Positions 16,717 to 25,068 of a stretch of DNA of 45,683 bases are shown one piece after another. The notes beneath the pieces are model-generated. The model did not search any database. It saw only the letters and a program-made list of their open reading frames with translations, and was not told the origin of the DNA. How positions within the stretch are numbered: position 1 is the first letter of the stretch; each line of letters begins with the position of its first letter. Where the stretch lies: NCBI GenBank assembly GCA_023264735.1, contig JAHFVD010000030.1:23243-68925 (forward strand). Reading direction: 5' to 3'. The translations under genes and the position numbers were made by a program. The stretch comes from Mycobacterium sp. GTDB taxonomy: Bacteria; Actinomycetota; Actinomycetes; Mycobacteriales; Mycobacteriaceae.

Positions 16717-17757
16717 ATGCGCGCAGTAAAACTCGTAGGTCCGGGAGTCCTCCGCCTGGAGGAGGCCGAGGTACCGCAGCCCGGCCCCGGTGAGGTGCGG
16801 GTCAAGATCGCAGGTGCCGGCCTGTGCCATTCGGACCTGCACGTTCTGCATGCCGGCGCCGACTGGCCGTTCTTCGGCGGCACCCTCGGGCACGAGGGAG
16901 CCGGTTGGGTCGATGCGGTCGGCGCCGACGTCGACGGCCTGGCAGAGGGCGACCCGGTGATCGTGATGGTGCTCTGGAGCTGCGGCAGTTGCCGGGCCTG
17001 TATCGGGGGTCGCGAGAACGCCTGCGAGGTGAACGGCGGCCGTACCATGTTCCCCACCACTCCCGGTCTCGGACCGGATGGGGCGATGGCCGAGTACATG
17101 CTCGTCAAGGCACGCTACCTGGAGAAGCTGGGTGGCTTGGACCCAGCCACCGCCGCTCCGCTGGCCGACGCGGCGCTCACGCCGATGCACGCCATCAACT
17201 CGGCTCGGCATCGCCTCACGCCGGGGGCGACGGTGGTGGTGATCGGGCTTGGCGGGCTCGGGCACCTGGGGCTCCAGATCCTCGCGGCCACCACCGGCGC
17301 GCGGATCATCGCGCTCGATATCGACGAGTCGAAACTCGCCGCGGCACGCGAACACGGTGCCGACCTGGTGTTGAAGAGCGACGACGACGCCGCACCGCGA
17401 ATCCTCGACGAAACCGGCGGATACGGCGCCGATGTGGTCATCGACTTCGTTGGCGTGCAGCCGACCGTCGACCTCGCGGCACAGGTGATCGCACCAGAAG
17501 GGCTGATCCGCTTCGTCGGGCTTGGCGGCGGAAAACTCTCGTTCGGGACCGACCCCGAGGGCGCAAGCCTGCCTTGGGGAGTCAACGTGCAGCGTTCCTA
17601 CGGCGGTACCCGAGGGGACTTGCTGGAGGTGCTCGCACTCGCCCGACAGGGGAAGCTCACGGTGGAGACCGTGCGATACCCGCTCGCCGACTTCCAGCAA
17701 GCATTCGACGACCTCGAGGCGGGCCGAATAGCCGGCCGCGCCATCCTCGTCCCCTGA
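16717..17757 (+). CDS. Zinc-dependent alcohol dehydrogenase, 346 aa
   Basis: Medium-chain dehydrogenase. The catalytic zinc ligands appear in GLCHSDLH (Cys) and GHEGAG (His-Glu). The structural zinc Cys run is partly kept (WSCGSCRACIGGRENAC). The NAD(P) fold is VIGLGGLGHLGLQI. It would oxidise an alcohol or reduce an aldehyde. ATG 16717 has AAGGAAGGA 7 bases upstream; a TTG two codons earlier is less likely. It is the last plus-strand gene before a convergent minus-strand operon. Confidence 0.93.
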   Translation: MRAVKLVGPGVLRLEEAEVPQPGPGEVRVKIAGAGLCHSDLHVLHAGADWPFFGGTLGHEGAGWVDAVGADVDGLAEGDPVIVMVLWSCGSCRACIGGRENACEVNGGRTMFPTTPGLGPDGAMAEYMLVKARYLEKLGGLDPATAAPLADAALTPMHAINSARHRLTPGATVVVIGLGGLGHLGLQILAATTGARIIALDIDESKLAAAREHGADLVLKSDDDAAPRILDETGGYGADVVIDFVGVQPTVDLAAQVIAPEGLIRFVGLGGGKLSFGTDPEGASLPWGVNVQRSYGGTRGDLLEVLALARQGKLTVETVRYPLADFQQAFDDLEAGRIAGRAILVP

Positions 17758-17842
17758 CACGGCCGCGCTGTCAACTCGAATCGATTGCGCCGCAACGCTA
17801 CCGCTCGACTGTCCGCCATAGCAATGCCCGAGTGATGCGGCG

Positions 17843-19543
17843 TCAGGTAGATCGCGCAGGGATTACCGGCAAGATGATGCGCGACGGCCGCGCCGGGTCG
17901 TGCGCGACCTGTTGTCGGGCCGTCCTGGCACGTGTCCCGTCTTCGGCCGGTTCGCCGGTGTTGAAGTTGCGGGCCCAACGCGGAAAGTTGCTTGATGTGA
18001 CCTGGACCCGGATGCGGTGTCCTGCTCGGAAGACGTAGCTGGTTGACCACAGGTCGATGTCCTGGGCGGTGAACTCATCCGACGGCGCTTCGGACCGCAC
18101 GATGCCGTCGACGATGTTGCGTGACACTCCTGCAGGATCGACGTCGCACAGGCGGACGACCCAATCGGTACACGGGCAATCGGTGGCGACGTGCAGCACG
18201 GCGCGGACGCGGCCGGTGACTTCAAGGTTGTCGTTCAACGGCTCCGTAGTGTAGACAAGCACGTCCGCGCGGGATTCGGTGAGAGCTTGGTCGCGCGGGC
18301 CGGGCCGGAACTCGTTTGACATGAAAAGTGCTCCGCCCGTAGTGATGACGGGGTCGGTTGGGTCGTACCGATACATATCGGTGCGCTCTGAGCTCGCTGG
18401 TGGATCGACAGACAGCTCACCGTCAGCACGCAGGAACAGCTCAGTTGGCACTGACCTTGCGAGCGGCCATTCCTGTTCCTCGCGCCACTCGTTTGTGCCC
18501 ATCACGAACAGCAGCACAGGGGGCAAAGCTGGTTGGCTGGAGTCTGATTGGTCGGAGCTCGAGTCTGAGACGAGCCACCTGCCGAACCATTCCTTCTGAA
18601 TGTCGGTGAGTGAGCCGCGAAAGCCGAGCAGATCGGCGCTCGACGCGAGCCCGAAGTTCACATCGCCGAGGTACCCGCTGCTGTCCGCGTGCGCCCAGGG
18701 CCCCATGATCAACGTCGCAGGGCGCCCGGCCGACTGCATGGCCGTGAAGTTGTCCAGCGTGCCTTGGCAGAAGATGTCGTACCAGCCGCCGATGTTCAGG
18801 CTGGGCAGGTCGACCTCAGACTGCCGTCCCGCCACCCGGCACGTTGCAGCCCACTCCGGCTCGCGGCGAGAGCGCTCAAAACCCAACTCGGCGATGCGGT
18901 GTCGGGCGAAGGCCGGGTGATGCTCGGCAGGTAGTTCCCAGTAACCGGACATGGCCACATCATCGATGTCGCTGACCAAGGTGGACAGGGCGCCACCGAG
19001 CGCCGCAGGATCGTCGGCGTGGCGACGCAGCAGCGTGTCGGCGCCCTGCAACAGCGACCAGAACACGGAGATACCCAATTCGAGGACGCCGCCTCGTGAG
19101 AATAGGCCATCGTCGGGTTCCGACCACGTCATCGCCGGCGCAATCGCCTTCAGCTCAGCGGGTTTCGACAGGGCTGCCATCCACTGGGTGTTGCCGAAGT
19201 AGCTCATCCCGAACATGCCGACCGATCCGTTCGAGCCGGGCAACGACGCGGCCCACCGCACGCTGTCGTAACCGTCGGTGGCCTCGAACGTCCATGGCTC
19301 CCAATCACCCTCAGACGCAAAACGCCCGCGGGTGTCTTGGACGACCACGATGTAACCGCCTCGAGCCAAGCCGAGCGGATCGATGAGCATGCGGATCCCG
19401 CCGGGCAAGTGCTTGCCGTAGGGGAGACGAGTTAGTAACACCGGCCACGGTCCGTCCGCTGTCGGTCGGTACACGTCGGCTCTCAACGCCGTGCCGTCCC
19501 GCATGGTCGCCGGGACATCATGCTCGACGGTCACGTCATACAC
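17843..19543 (-). CDS. CocE/NonD-family hydrolase (X-Pro dipeptidyl-peptidase fold), 566 aa
   Basis: Alpha/beta hydrolase acting on esters or amides. The nucleophile is Ser114 in GMSYFGNT, and the N-terminal block ATMRDGTALRADVYRP and QDTRGRFASEGDW are hallmarks. The C-terminal third is the jelly-roll PepX_C domain (YTTEPLNDNLEVTGRVRAVLHVATD). The GTG start at 19543 is chosen because the family begins near here. It lies 47 bp after the LLM oxidoreductase gene on the same strand, so it is probably the third gene of that operon. No signal peptide is seen, so it is likely cytoplasmic. Confidence 0.92.
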   Translation of the reverse strand: MYDVTVEHDVPATMRDGTALRADVYRPTADGPWPVLLTRLPYGKHLPGGIRMLIDPLGLARGGYIVVVQDTRGRFASEGDWEPWTFEATDGYDSVRWAASLPGSNGSVGMFGMSYFGNTQWMAALSKPAELKAIAPAMTWSEPDDGLFSRGGVLELGISVFWSLLQGADTLLRRHADDPAALGGALSTLVSDIDDVAMSGYWELPAEHHPAFARHRIAELGFERSRREPEWAATCRVAGRQSEVDLPSLNIGGWYDIFCQGTLDNFTAMQSAGRPATLIMGPWAHADSSGYLGDVNFGLASSADLLGFRGSLTDIQKEWFGRWLVSDSSSDQSDSSQPALPPVLLFVMGTNEWREEQEWPLARSVPTELFLRADGELSVDPPASSERTDMYRYDPTDPVITTGGALFMSNEFRPGPRDQALTESRADVLVYTTEPLNDNLEVTGRVRAVLHVATDCPCTDWVVRLCDVDPAGVSRNIVDGIVRSEAPSDEFTAQDIDLWSTSYVFRAGHRIRVQVTSSNFPRWARNFNTGEPAEDGTRARTARQQVAHDPARPSRIILPVIPARST

Positions 19544-19590
19544 CTGGTGTCTTCTTTCGTATCGTGAATGAGCTCAGCTGCCGCGGTCTT

Positions 19591-20646
19591 CTATGTGCTA
19601 CCGACTTCACGCACCATCTCGATCGCCCTGGCCAGAGTCGTCAACCGCTCGTCGAGCGTTTCCCCAGCGGGGTAGAGCCGTACGGTGTTGACGCCGGCAT
19701 CTCGCCACCGCCGCAGGCGTTGGCGCACCATCGGTTCAGTGCCGATCAGGGTGGTGGCCAACACCATCTCGTCGGTCACGAGATCTGCTGCTCCGTTGCG
19801 GTCGCCGGACTGCCAGCGCTGGCGAACCTCAGCGGCGACGTCGGCCCAGCCCTGACGACCATAGGCCTGGTTGTAGAAATTGGTTGAGCCCGAGCCCATT
19901 CCGCCCAGGCTGAAGGCGAGCTCCTTCTTGCGGGCCGCAACCATAGGTCGCAGTTCGTCCTCGTCTCGAGCGTAGGCAACTTCCGCGCCCTGACAGACGT
20001 CGATGTCGGCTCGACTCCGGCCGCTGTGGACCAAGCCGTCATCCAGATGATCGAAATACGCTGCGGCAGCGCCTTCGGGGACGAAACTGGTGCCAAGCCA
20101 TCCGTCGGCGATCTCACCAGTGAGTCGCAGCATCGACGGCGACAGCGTAGCCAGATAGATCGGTATGTCGTGCTCGGCTCGCATCGACAACCGCATCGGC
20201 ACCGACTCGCCCCCGGGGCGGGGGATCTGAAATTCCGAGCCCGAATATGACAGTTTGCCGCCGTCGACAACGCGGCGCACTATCTCGACGGTCTCCCGCA
20301 TGCGGACCAGCGGTCGTTGGAACGACACCCCGTGCAACCCCTCGATCACTTGCGGGCCGGAGGCGCCCAGACCGAGCAGAAACCGTCCACCCGACAGGTT
20401 CGACAGCGTGATTGCGGCCTGGGCTATGGCGACAGGCGTGCGTGTCCCGAGCTGCATGATTCCCGAGCCCAGCAGCATCCGATCGGTGCACGCCGCGTAG
20501 TAGCCGAGCGCCGATGGTGCGTCGGAACCCCACGCCTCGGCCACCCAACAGATGTCAAGGCCCAACCTCTCGGCTTCGACGATGAAATCACGTTGTGACG
20601 GCCAGCTTTCGAAGCTAGATGCTTCGACGGTAGTGGCGGTTCGCAT
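19591..20646 (-). CDS. LLM-class flavin-dependent oxidoreductase, probably F420-type, 351 aa
   Basis: Luciferase-like TIM barrel. Segments such as LGLDICWVAEAWGSDAPSAL, LLGSGIMQLGTRTPVAIAQA and GGRFLLGLGASGPQVIEGL are typical of mycobacterial F420-dependent dehydrogenases/reductases. Substrate unknown. Its ATG overlaps the stop of the SRPBCC gene by one base (TGATG), so the two are translationally linked. The cofactor is assigned by resemblance only; FMN cannot be excluded. Confidence 0.9.
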   Translation of the reverse strand: MRTATTVEASSFESWPSQRDFIVEAERLGLDICWVAEAWGSDAPSALGYYAACTDRMLLGSGIMQLGTRTPVAIAQAAITLSNLSGGRFLLGLGASGPQVIEGLHGVSFQRPLVRMRETVEIVRRVVDGGKLSYSGSEFQIPRPGGESVPMRLSMRAEHDIPIYLATLSPSMLRLTGEIADGWLGTSFVPEGAAAAYFDHLDDGLVHSGRSRADIDVCQGAEVAYARDEDELRPMVAARKKELAFSLGGMGSGSTNFYNQAYGRQGWADVAAEVRQRWQSGDRNGAADLVTDEMVLATTLIGTEPMVRQRLRRWRDAGVNTVRLYPAGETLDERLTTLARAIEMVREVGST

Positions 20647-21152
20647 CAGCTCTCAGCGAGTCGCTTGATGTGCTCGAGGGTGATCGCCATGTTCTGTTCG
20701 AACTCGCGCATGCGAACGAACACGATCTTTTCTTCCTTGTCGGGCATGCGATCGATCGCTGACGACAGCCCAGAGCGGGCTGGACCCAACTGCATCCATT
20801 GCGACAATAGAGTGCCACCGTCGTTGGGCTCCATGCGAAATCGCCAGATCGCGGCGGGATTGGCGGCGTCCGCAACCGCCCACGCGAGCACTCGCTCGGG
20901 CTCGCACTCGATGACTTCGGAGATCGTCGCCCAGGTTCCGAACGCGTCGTGCGCGCTACGTCCCTCGAACCGGCAGCCAACCGCGGGCCCGGCGGCTGCG
21001 TCGAGCCAGCGAACCGACTGCAGTTCTTTGCTCATGGTCGGCATCAACTCGATGTCTGCGATCAGCGCCCATACCCGACTGGGAGGCGCGGCGATCCAGG
21101 TCTGCACCTCCACGGTCGGCTTGTCCGCGTAACGTGCGCCCGTCCACTCCAT
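20646..21152 (-). CDS. SRPBCC/polyketide-cyclase-like protein, 168 aa
   Basis: The sequence VEVQTWIAAPPSRVWALIADIELMPTMSKELQSVRWLD is the standard N-terminal strand-helix start of the START/SRPBCC hydrophobic-ligand fold, and the C-terminal long helix is present. Such proteins bind or cyclise lipid-like ligands; no catalytic residue can be named. GGAGGGTGACGAGCG precedes the ATG. First gene of the minus-strand operon 21152-17843, divergent from the HxlR regulator. Confidence 0.88.
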   Translation of the reverse strand: MEWTGARYADKPTVEVQTWIAAPPSRVWALIADIELMPTMSKELQSVRWLDAAAGPAVGCRFEGRSAHDAFGTWATISEVIECEPERVLAWAVADAANPAAIWRFRMEPNDGGTLLSQWMQLGPARSGLSSAIDRMPDKEEKIVFVRMREFEQNMAITLEHIKRLAES

Positions 21153-21577
21153 CGCTCGTCACCCTCCTTCACCACCGCTGCCGCGTAAGTTGCATATTTG
21201 TACTCACGGTAACATCCCGTTGCGCGACACAAAACCCCACTAACGCCGTTTTGTTCAGCGGCCAATATCGACTCGAATCGCCGACGTAGAGCACTAAAGC
21301 GACTCCGCTGAATGGTGTTTCGCGACATGAAGGGGTCCCGCGCTCGCCGCGTCGGCTCGCCGGTCTGCGCGGCGACGGGCGTCTCGCGCATCACTGTCGG
21401 TCGAACTACCGAACACCACCGCTGCAATTAACCTGCTCGAATCATGGGATCGATCGATCGATCTGTCCGAAAGCTGTTCGTAAACAAAGTATTCCGGACA
21501 TGATGGGGCATCACGCCATCTCCGCCGACCGAACCAGCGGGCTGCTACGCTGCGAAGTTGCTTGTTAAGATTGACGC
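21153..21577. other. Divergent intergenic region with an inverted repeat
   Basis: This 425 bp gap lies between the SRPBCC operon and the HxlR gene. It holds an inverted repeat, TGTCCG (21464-21469) with CGGACA (21495-21500), separated by 25 bp, and a four-fold GATC run at about 21448-21462. No gene is supported. The repeat is a possible operator for the HxlR regulator. Confidence 0.4.
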
Positions 21578-22105
21578 ATGAAGCGGACATCCTTCTCCCG
21601 GTGGCCTTGCTCGATCGCCCGAACCGTGGACATCCTGGGCGACGCGTGGACGCTATTGGTGCTGCGCGAGGCGTTCTTCGGCACTCGCAAGTTCGACGAG
21701 TTCCAGGTCGAGCTCGGCATCGCCAGAAACACGCTCACCGAACGGCTACGGCGACTGGTCGATGAGGGGCTGCTCGAAAAACGACCATACGACGATCGCC
21801 CCCGTCGCTACGAATACCTGTTGACCGAGAAAGGAAGAGACCTCTTCGGCGTCCTGGCAGCGATGTCGCGATGGGGCGACCGATGGCTCTCCGGCGAGGA
21901 CGGCGCACCTGTCACGCTCCACCACGACACGTGCGGCTGTGACACCCATGCCGAAGTCACCTGCGCAATTTGTTGCGAGCCACTATCGGCGACCACTACC
22001 AGCATGCGCATGGGACCCGGTTATCCCCCCTGGCTCGCGCACCGTCCCGAGATCGCCCGGCGGTTCAGTCGCACCACCCGGGCCGCAGACGAAATGCCCT
22101 TGTAG
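21578..22105 (+). CDS. HxlR-family transcriptional regulator, 175 aa
   Basis: Winged helix-turn-helix of the HxlR type in the first 100 residues (CSIARTVDILGDAWTLLVLREAFFGTRKFDEFQ and GIARNTLTERLRRLVDEGLLEKRPY). A C-terminal extension carries clustered cysteines (TCGCDTHAEVTCAICCEPL), which may bind a metal or sense redox state. It is divergent from the SRPBCC/LLM/hydrolase operon and probably regulates it. Confidence 0.9.
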   Translation: MKRTSFSRWPCSIARTVDILGDAWTLLVLREAFFGTRKFDEFQVELGIARNTLTERLRRLVDEGLLEKRPYDDRPRRYEYLLTEKGRDLFGVLAAMSRWGDRWLSGEDGAPVTLHHDTCGCDTHAEVTCAICCEPLSATTTSMRMGPGYPPWLAHRPEIARRFSRTTRAADEMPL

Positions 22106-22168
22106 TCAAGTCCGTTCGGCTTCGGGACGGCGACGAGGCTGAAATGTTCGGCTAGCCGGCGGGAAAGC

Positions 22169-22777
22169 CTAGAGTCGTTCAGCTGCGCCGAGAGTTGCGG
22201 CGGTGAGGGTGGCGATGAGGCTCTCCTCGTCGGTGTCGACGTCGCCGTGCAGCCAGGCGATGATCAGGTCGGCGGCTCCGGCGACCAGCGCCCGCGTGCC
22301 GAGTTGGCGATTGATGGACTTCTTTACGCGGCCAGTAAAGGGCATGGCCTCCTTGGTTATGTGGTTGCTGAACTCCTCCACCGCGCGTCGTTGGCGCTCA
22401 AGCAGGCGTGGGAATCCCGGGGATTCCATGTACAGGCGTGCATCAGCGGGGTTGGAAGCCAACGCATGGATGATGGATTGCAGGGCGGCCCTAACTCGCT
22501 GGGGCCGAGGGACTTCAGCGAGGGCCGTCTGCATACCGGTCCACAGCCGGCTGTAGAGGTCGTCTGCGCAAACGTCGAATACGTCTTCCTTTGACGTGAA
22601 CTCGTCGTAGAAGTACGGCTTACTGACGCTGGCGCGCTGGCAGATTATGTCGACCGTCAATGGCGCTAGGCCCTCTTCGGTGATGAGTTCGCGGACGGCC
22701 TGCACAAAGCGCTCGCGGCGCTCGCGCGACCGCTGCGCGGCGCTGCGCCCGCCGTAAGTGCGGCCGCTAGTTGTCAC
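22169..22777 (-). CDS. TetR-family transcriptional regulator, 202 aa
   Basis: The TetR HTH is seen at about residues 20-65 (RERFVQAVRELITEEGLAPLTVDIICQRASVSKPYFYDEFTSKEDVF), followed by an all-helical ligand domain. The open frame extends far upstream, but that part is antisense to the P450 gene, so GTG 22777 is taken as start. It is divergent from the P450 gene, with a near-perfect 26-bp palindrome between them. It most likely represses the P450 operon and itself. Confidence 0.88.
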   Translation of the reverse strand: MTTSGRTYGGRSAAQRSRERRERFVQAVRELITEEGLAPLTVDIICQRASVSKPYFYDEFTSKEDVFDVCADDLYSRLWTGMQTALAEVPRPQRVRAALQSIIHALASNPADARLYMESPGFPRLLERQRRAVEEFSNHITKEAMPFTGRVKKSINRQLGTRALVAGAADLIIAWLHGDVDTDEESLIATLTAATLGAAERL

Positions 22778-22786
22778 AAAAGCATC

Positions 22787-22816
22787 TTGACACAGATGTG
22801 ACGAACTCGTTAATCT
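22787..22816 (+). promoter_or_regulatory. Promoter for the P450 operon
   Basis: TTGACA (22787-22792) and TAATCT (22811-22816) are separated by 18 bp, a good housekeeping-type promoter pointing towards the P450 gene. The -10 box lies within the 26-bp palindrome, so a bound repressor would block RNA polymerase. Confidence 0.6.
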
Positions 22817-22837
22817 CAAACGAAATCGTTCGAGATT
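22812..22837. promoter_or_regulatory. Palindromic operator, probable TetR site
   Basis: The half-sites AATCTCAAACGA and TCGTTCGAGATT are inverted over 12 bp with one mismatch and a 2-bp centre. It lies between the divergent TetR and P450 genes and overlaps the P450 -10 box. Confidence 0.7.
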
Positions 22838-22966
22838 GCAGAGCGCGGGGATCGTGGCTCCCGACACCAACACTGAGACCGTCGGCCGATCTGCGAGCCA
22901 TCGGGGTTCAAAGACCGGAAAGCGCGTGAAGAGAACACGCAAAGCGCAATACATGGAGGTAAGCGC

Positions 22967-24232
22967 ATGACAATTGAGACAACCTTGAAGACCGAGCGGC
23001 CGCCCTTCGATCCGGTGAACATCTCGTCGCTGGCCTTCTGGGCGCAAAGCTTCGACGAGCGCGAGAAGGCATTCAAACTTCTTCGCGACGAACGCCCGGT
23101 CAGCTGGCACCGCCCGTTCGAGGGCTCGATGATGGAGCCCGAGATCGACGGTCTCTGGGTTGTCACGCGCCACGAGGACGTTTGCTACGTGAGCAAGAAC
23201 CCGGAGATCTTCTGCTCGGGGCAGGGCATCACGTTCGAAGCCATTCCCGAAGAGATGCTTGATCGTACTCAGTCCTTCCTGGGCATGGACGGTGCCAAGC
23301 ACTCGAGCCTGCGACGGCTCGTCAGCTCGGTCTTCACGCCGCGACAGGTCGCCAAGATCAAGGATCAGATCGAGCGCCGGGCGAAGTTGATCGTCGATGA
23401 CCTCGTCAAGAAAGGGGAGGGTGACTTCGTCGAGCAGGTCGCCAGGCGCCTGCCGATGTGGACGCTGTACGAGATGCTCGGCCTCCCCGAGGAAGAGCGC
23501 GATGAGGCGGCACATCTGGCTGAGGGTGTGGTGTTTTGGGCCGATCCCGATATCGCGGCTGGTCGTGAACCCATGGAAGTGCTGACCGATTCCCATGCCG
23601 GACTGGTGAGGATTGCCATCGGCTTGGCTGGGGCGCGACGTGCACACCCGCAGAATGACCTGATGACGGCGTTGGTGCAGGCCGAGGTCGACGGGCGTCG
23701 GCTCACCGACGACGAGCTGGGCCCGTACTTCCTCCTGCTGTCGGTGGGGGGCCTTGACACCACCACGACCACCACCACCTTCGCGACGCATGCGTTGCAG
23801 CAGTTCCCCGAGCAGAAAGCGTTGTTGGAAAAGGATTTCGACGGGCACATCAAGGTTGCGATCGAGGAATTCATCCGCTGGACGAGCCCGGTGCTCACGT
23901 TCCGGCGGACCGCCACTCAGGACACCGAGCTGCGTGGCCAGCACATCCGCAAGGGTGACTGGGTAACCATGGTCTACCCGTCGGCCAACCGCGACGAGCG
24001 TGTCTTAACCAACCCCTACGAGTTCGACATCACCCGATCGCCCAACCCCCACGTCGGGTTCGGCGGCGGTGGCCCGCACTTCTGCATGGGCGCCTTCATG
24101 GCGAGGATGCAGCTGGAATCGATCTTCCGTGAGCTGATCTTCCGGGCGCCGAACCTGCGGGTCGGTGAGCCCGAGTATCGGACCGGAAACTTTTTCGCCG
24201 CGGTCGAATCCCTGCCCTACACCCTCGACTAG
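22967..24232 (+). CDS. Cytochrome P450, 421 aa
   Basis: Soluble bacterial P450 that hydroxylates or oxidises a substrate using electrons from a ferredoxin. The heme-binding loop is FGGGGPHFCMGAF with thiolate Cys373. The I-helix reads VGGLDTTTTTTTF in place of the common AGxxT pattern, and the K-helix ExxR is in EEFIRW. The general layout recalls mycobacterial CYP125/CYP142/CYP124-like lipid and sterol P450s, but the family cannot be fixed by eye. GGAGG lies 7 bases before the ATG. It is followed by an SDR stub and a ferredoxin that probably serves as redox partner. Confidence 0.95.
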   Translation: MTIETTLKTERPPFDPVNISSLAFWAQSFDEREKAFKLLRDERPVSWHRPFEGSMMEPEIDGLWVVTRHEDVCYVSKNPEIFCSGQGITFEAIPEEMLDRTQSFLGMDGAKHSSLRRLVSSVFTPRQVAKIKDQIERRAKLIVDDLVKKGEGDFVEQVARRLPMWTLYEMLGLPEEERDEAAHLAEGVVFWADPDIAAGREPMEVLTDSHAGLVRIAIGLAGARRAHPQNDLMTALVQAEVDGRRLTDDELGPYFLLLSVGGLDTTTTTTTFATHALQQFPEQKALLEKDFDGHIKVAIEEFIRWTSPVLTFRRTATQDTELRGQHIRKGDWVTMVYPSANRDERVLTNPYEFDITRSPNPHVGFGGGGPHFCMGAFMARMQLESIFRELIFRAPNLRVGEPEYRTGNFFAAVESLPYTLD

Positions 24233-24239
24233 GAGAATC

Positions 24240-24311
24240 ATGGCCGAATTCAACGGCAAGCGCTACGTCGTCACCGGCGCAGCATCAGGCATCGGCCCTG
24301 GCGTCCGATGA
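24240..24311 (+). pseudogene. N-terminal stub of an SDR gene, 23 codons
   Basis: The stub begins MAEFNGKRYVVTGAASGIG, the first strand and cofactor motif of an SDR, and after four more codons ends in TGA. The GGAGAATC ribosome binding site is intact 7 bp after the P450 stop. About 230 residues are missing. The stop overlaps the ferredoxin ATG (ATGA), so the internal deletion keeps translational coupling to the next gene. Confidence 0.85.
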
Positions 24312-24499
24312 AACTGAGCGTCGACACCACCAAGTGTCGGGGAATCGGATTGTGCGAGGCAACAGCGCCAACCGTGTTTGAGGTGGGTGACGACGGCAAG
24401 TCGCACGTAATCAATCGAGAACCGTCGGATGACCAACGCGCCGCGATTGAACAGGCTGTGCGAGACTGCCCGACCAGTGCTTTGTCAATCCATCACTAA
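24308..24499 (+). CDS. Ferredoxin, [3Fe-4S] type, 63 aa
   Basis: Small P450-partner ferredoxin. Cysteines at 10, 16 and 54 follow the C-x5-C ... CP pattern (KCRGIGLCEA and DCPTSALSI) of mycobacterial 3Fe-4S ferredoxins; the residue at the fourth-ligand position is Ile13, not Cys. It should pass electrons from a reductase encoded elsewhere to the P450 at 22967. Confidence 0.93.
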   Translation: MKLSVDTTKCRGIGLCEATAPTVFEVGDDGKSHVINREPSDDQRAAIEQAVRDCPTSALSIHH

Positions 24500-24679
24500 G
24501 GCAACGGCTTTCGCTGCACACGCCGACTCTGCTTAACCGCGGTGGGCATTCCCGATCAGACACACACATCGGCGTGAAATCACAACTGGCCCTTTAGGAT
24601 TGAAGACCCGCCGTTTCGGCGCATTCTTCGGCCTCAGGCCCGAGTGGACCTCATTAATCGGCTGCAGTCCAGATTGGGG

Positions 24680-24699
24680 TTTGAGGCCTTCGACTCAAA
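24680..24699 (-). terminator. Hairpin after the pntB fragment
   Basis: TTTGAG and CTCAAA pair across an 8-base loop, 3 bp beyond the end of the pntB fragment on the minus strand. No clear T-run follows, so this would be an actinobacterial I-type terminator at best. Confidence 0.35.
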
Positions 24700-24702
24700 G
24701 GC

Positions 24703-25068
24703 TCACAGCGCGGCCAGGATGTCGTCGATCCGCTGCTTCGCATCGCGGAACAGCATCTGGCTGTCGGCGCGGAAAAACAGCGGGTTCTGCACCCCTGCGT
24801 AGCCGGCGGCCATGGAGCGCTTGAAGACGATCACGTCCGTCGCATTCCACACCTCGAGCACCGGCATCCCGGCGATAGGGGAGGAGGGATCCTCGGCCGC
24901 GGCCGGGTTGACGGTGTTGTTGGCGCCGATGACGAGTACCACGTCGGTCTCGGGAAAGTCGTCGTTGATCTCGTCCATCTCCAGGACGATGTCGTAGGGA
25001 ACCTTCGCCTCGGCCAGCAGCACGTTCATGTGGCCGGGCAGGCGACCCGCGACCGGGTGGACGATCAC
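24703..25068 (-). pseudogene. pntB: 3' fragment of NAD(P) transhydrogenase beta subunit gene
   Basis: The 121 codons match the C-terminal NADP-binding domain III of Pnt[61 protein letters not shown] and [17 protein letters not shown]. The membrane domain and the start of domain III are missing; an intact subunit is roughly four times longer. The fragment begins exactly at the stop of the acyl-CoA dehydrogenase, where GTG overlaps TGA. It is a recombination scar and cannot make a working proton pump. Whether the peptide is made is unknown. Confidence 0.9.

Noticed and set aside
17755..17773. TGACA/TGTCA hairpin after the alcohol dehydrogenase
   Set aside because: Only 5 bp of stem with no T-run; too weak to call a terminator.
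22149..22158. CGGCTAGCCG palindrome between HxlR and TetR
   Set aside because: Too short and GC-rich to separate from chance; no T-run for a terminator.
22778..23944. Long minus-strand open frame upstream of the TetR gene
   Set aside because: It is antisense to the P450 gene, unlike any family, and the TetR domain begins only near 22777.
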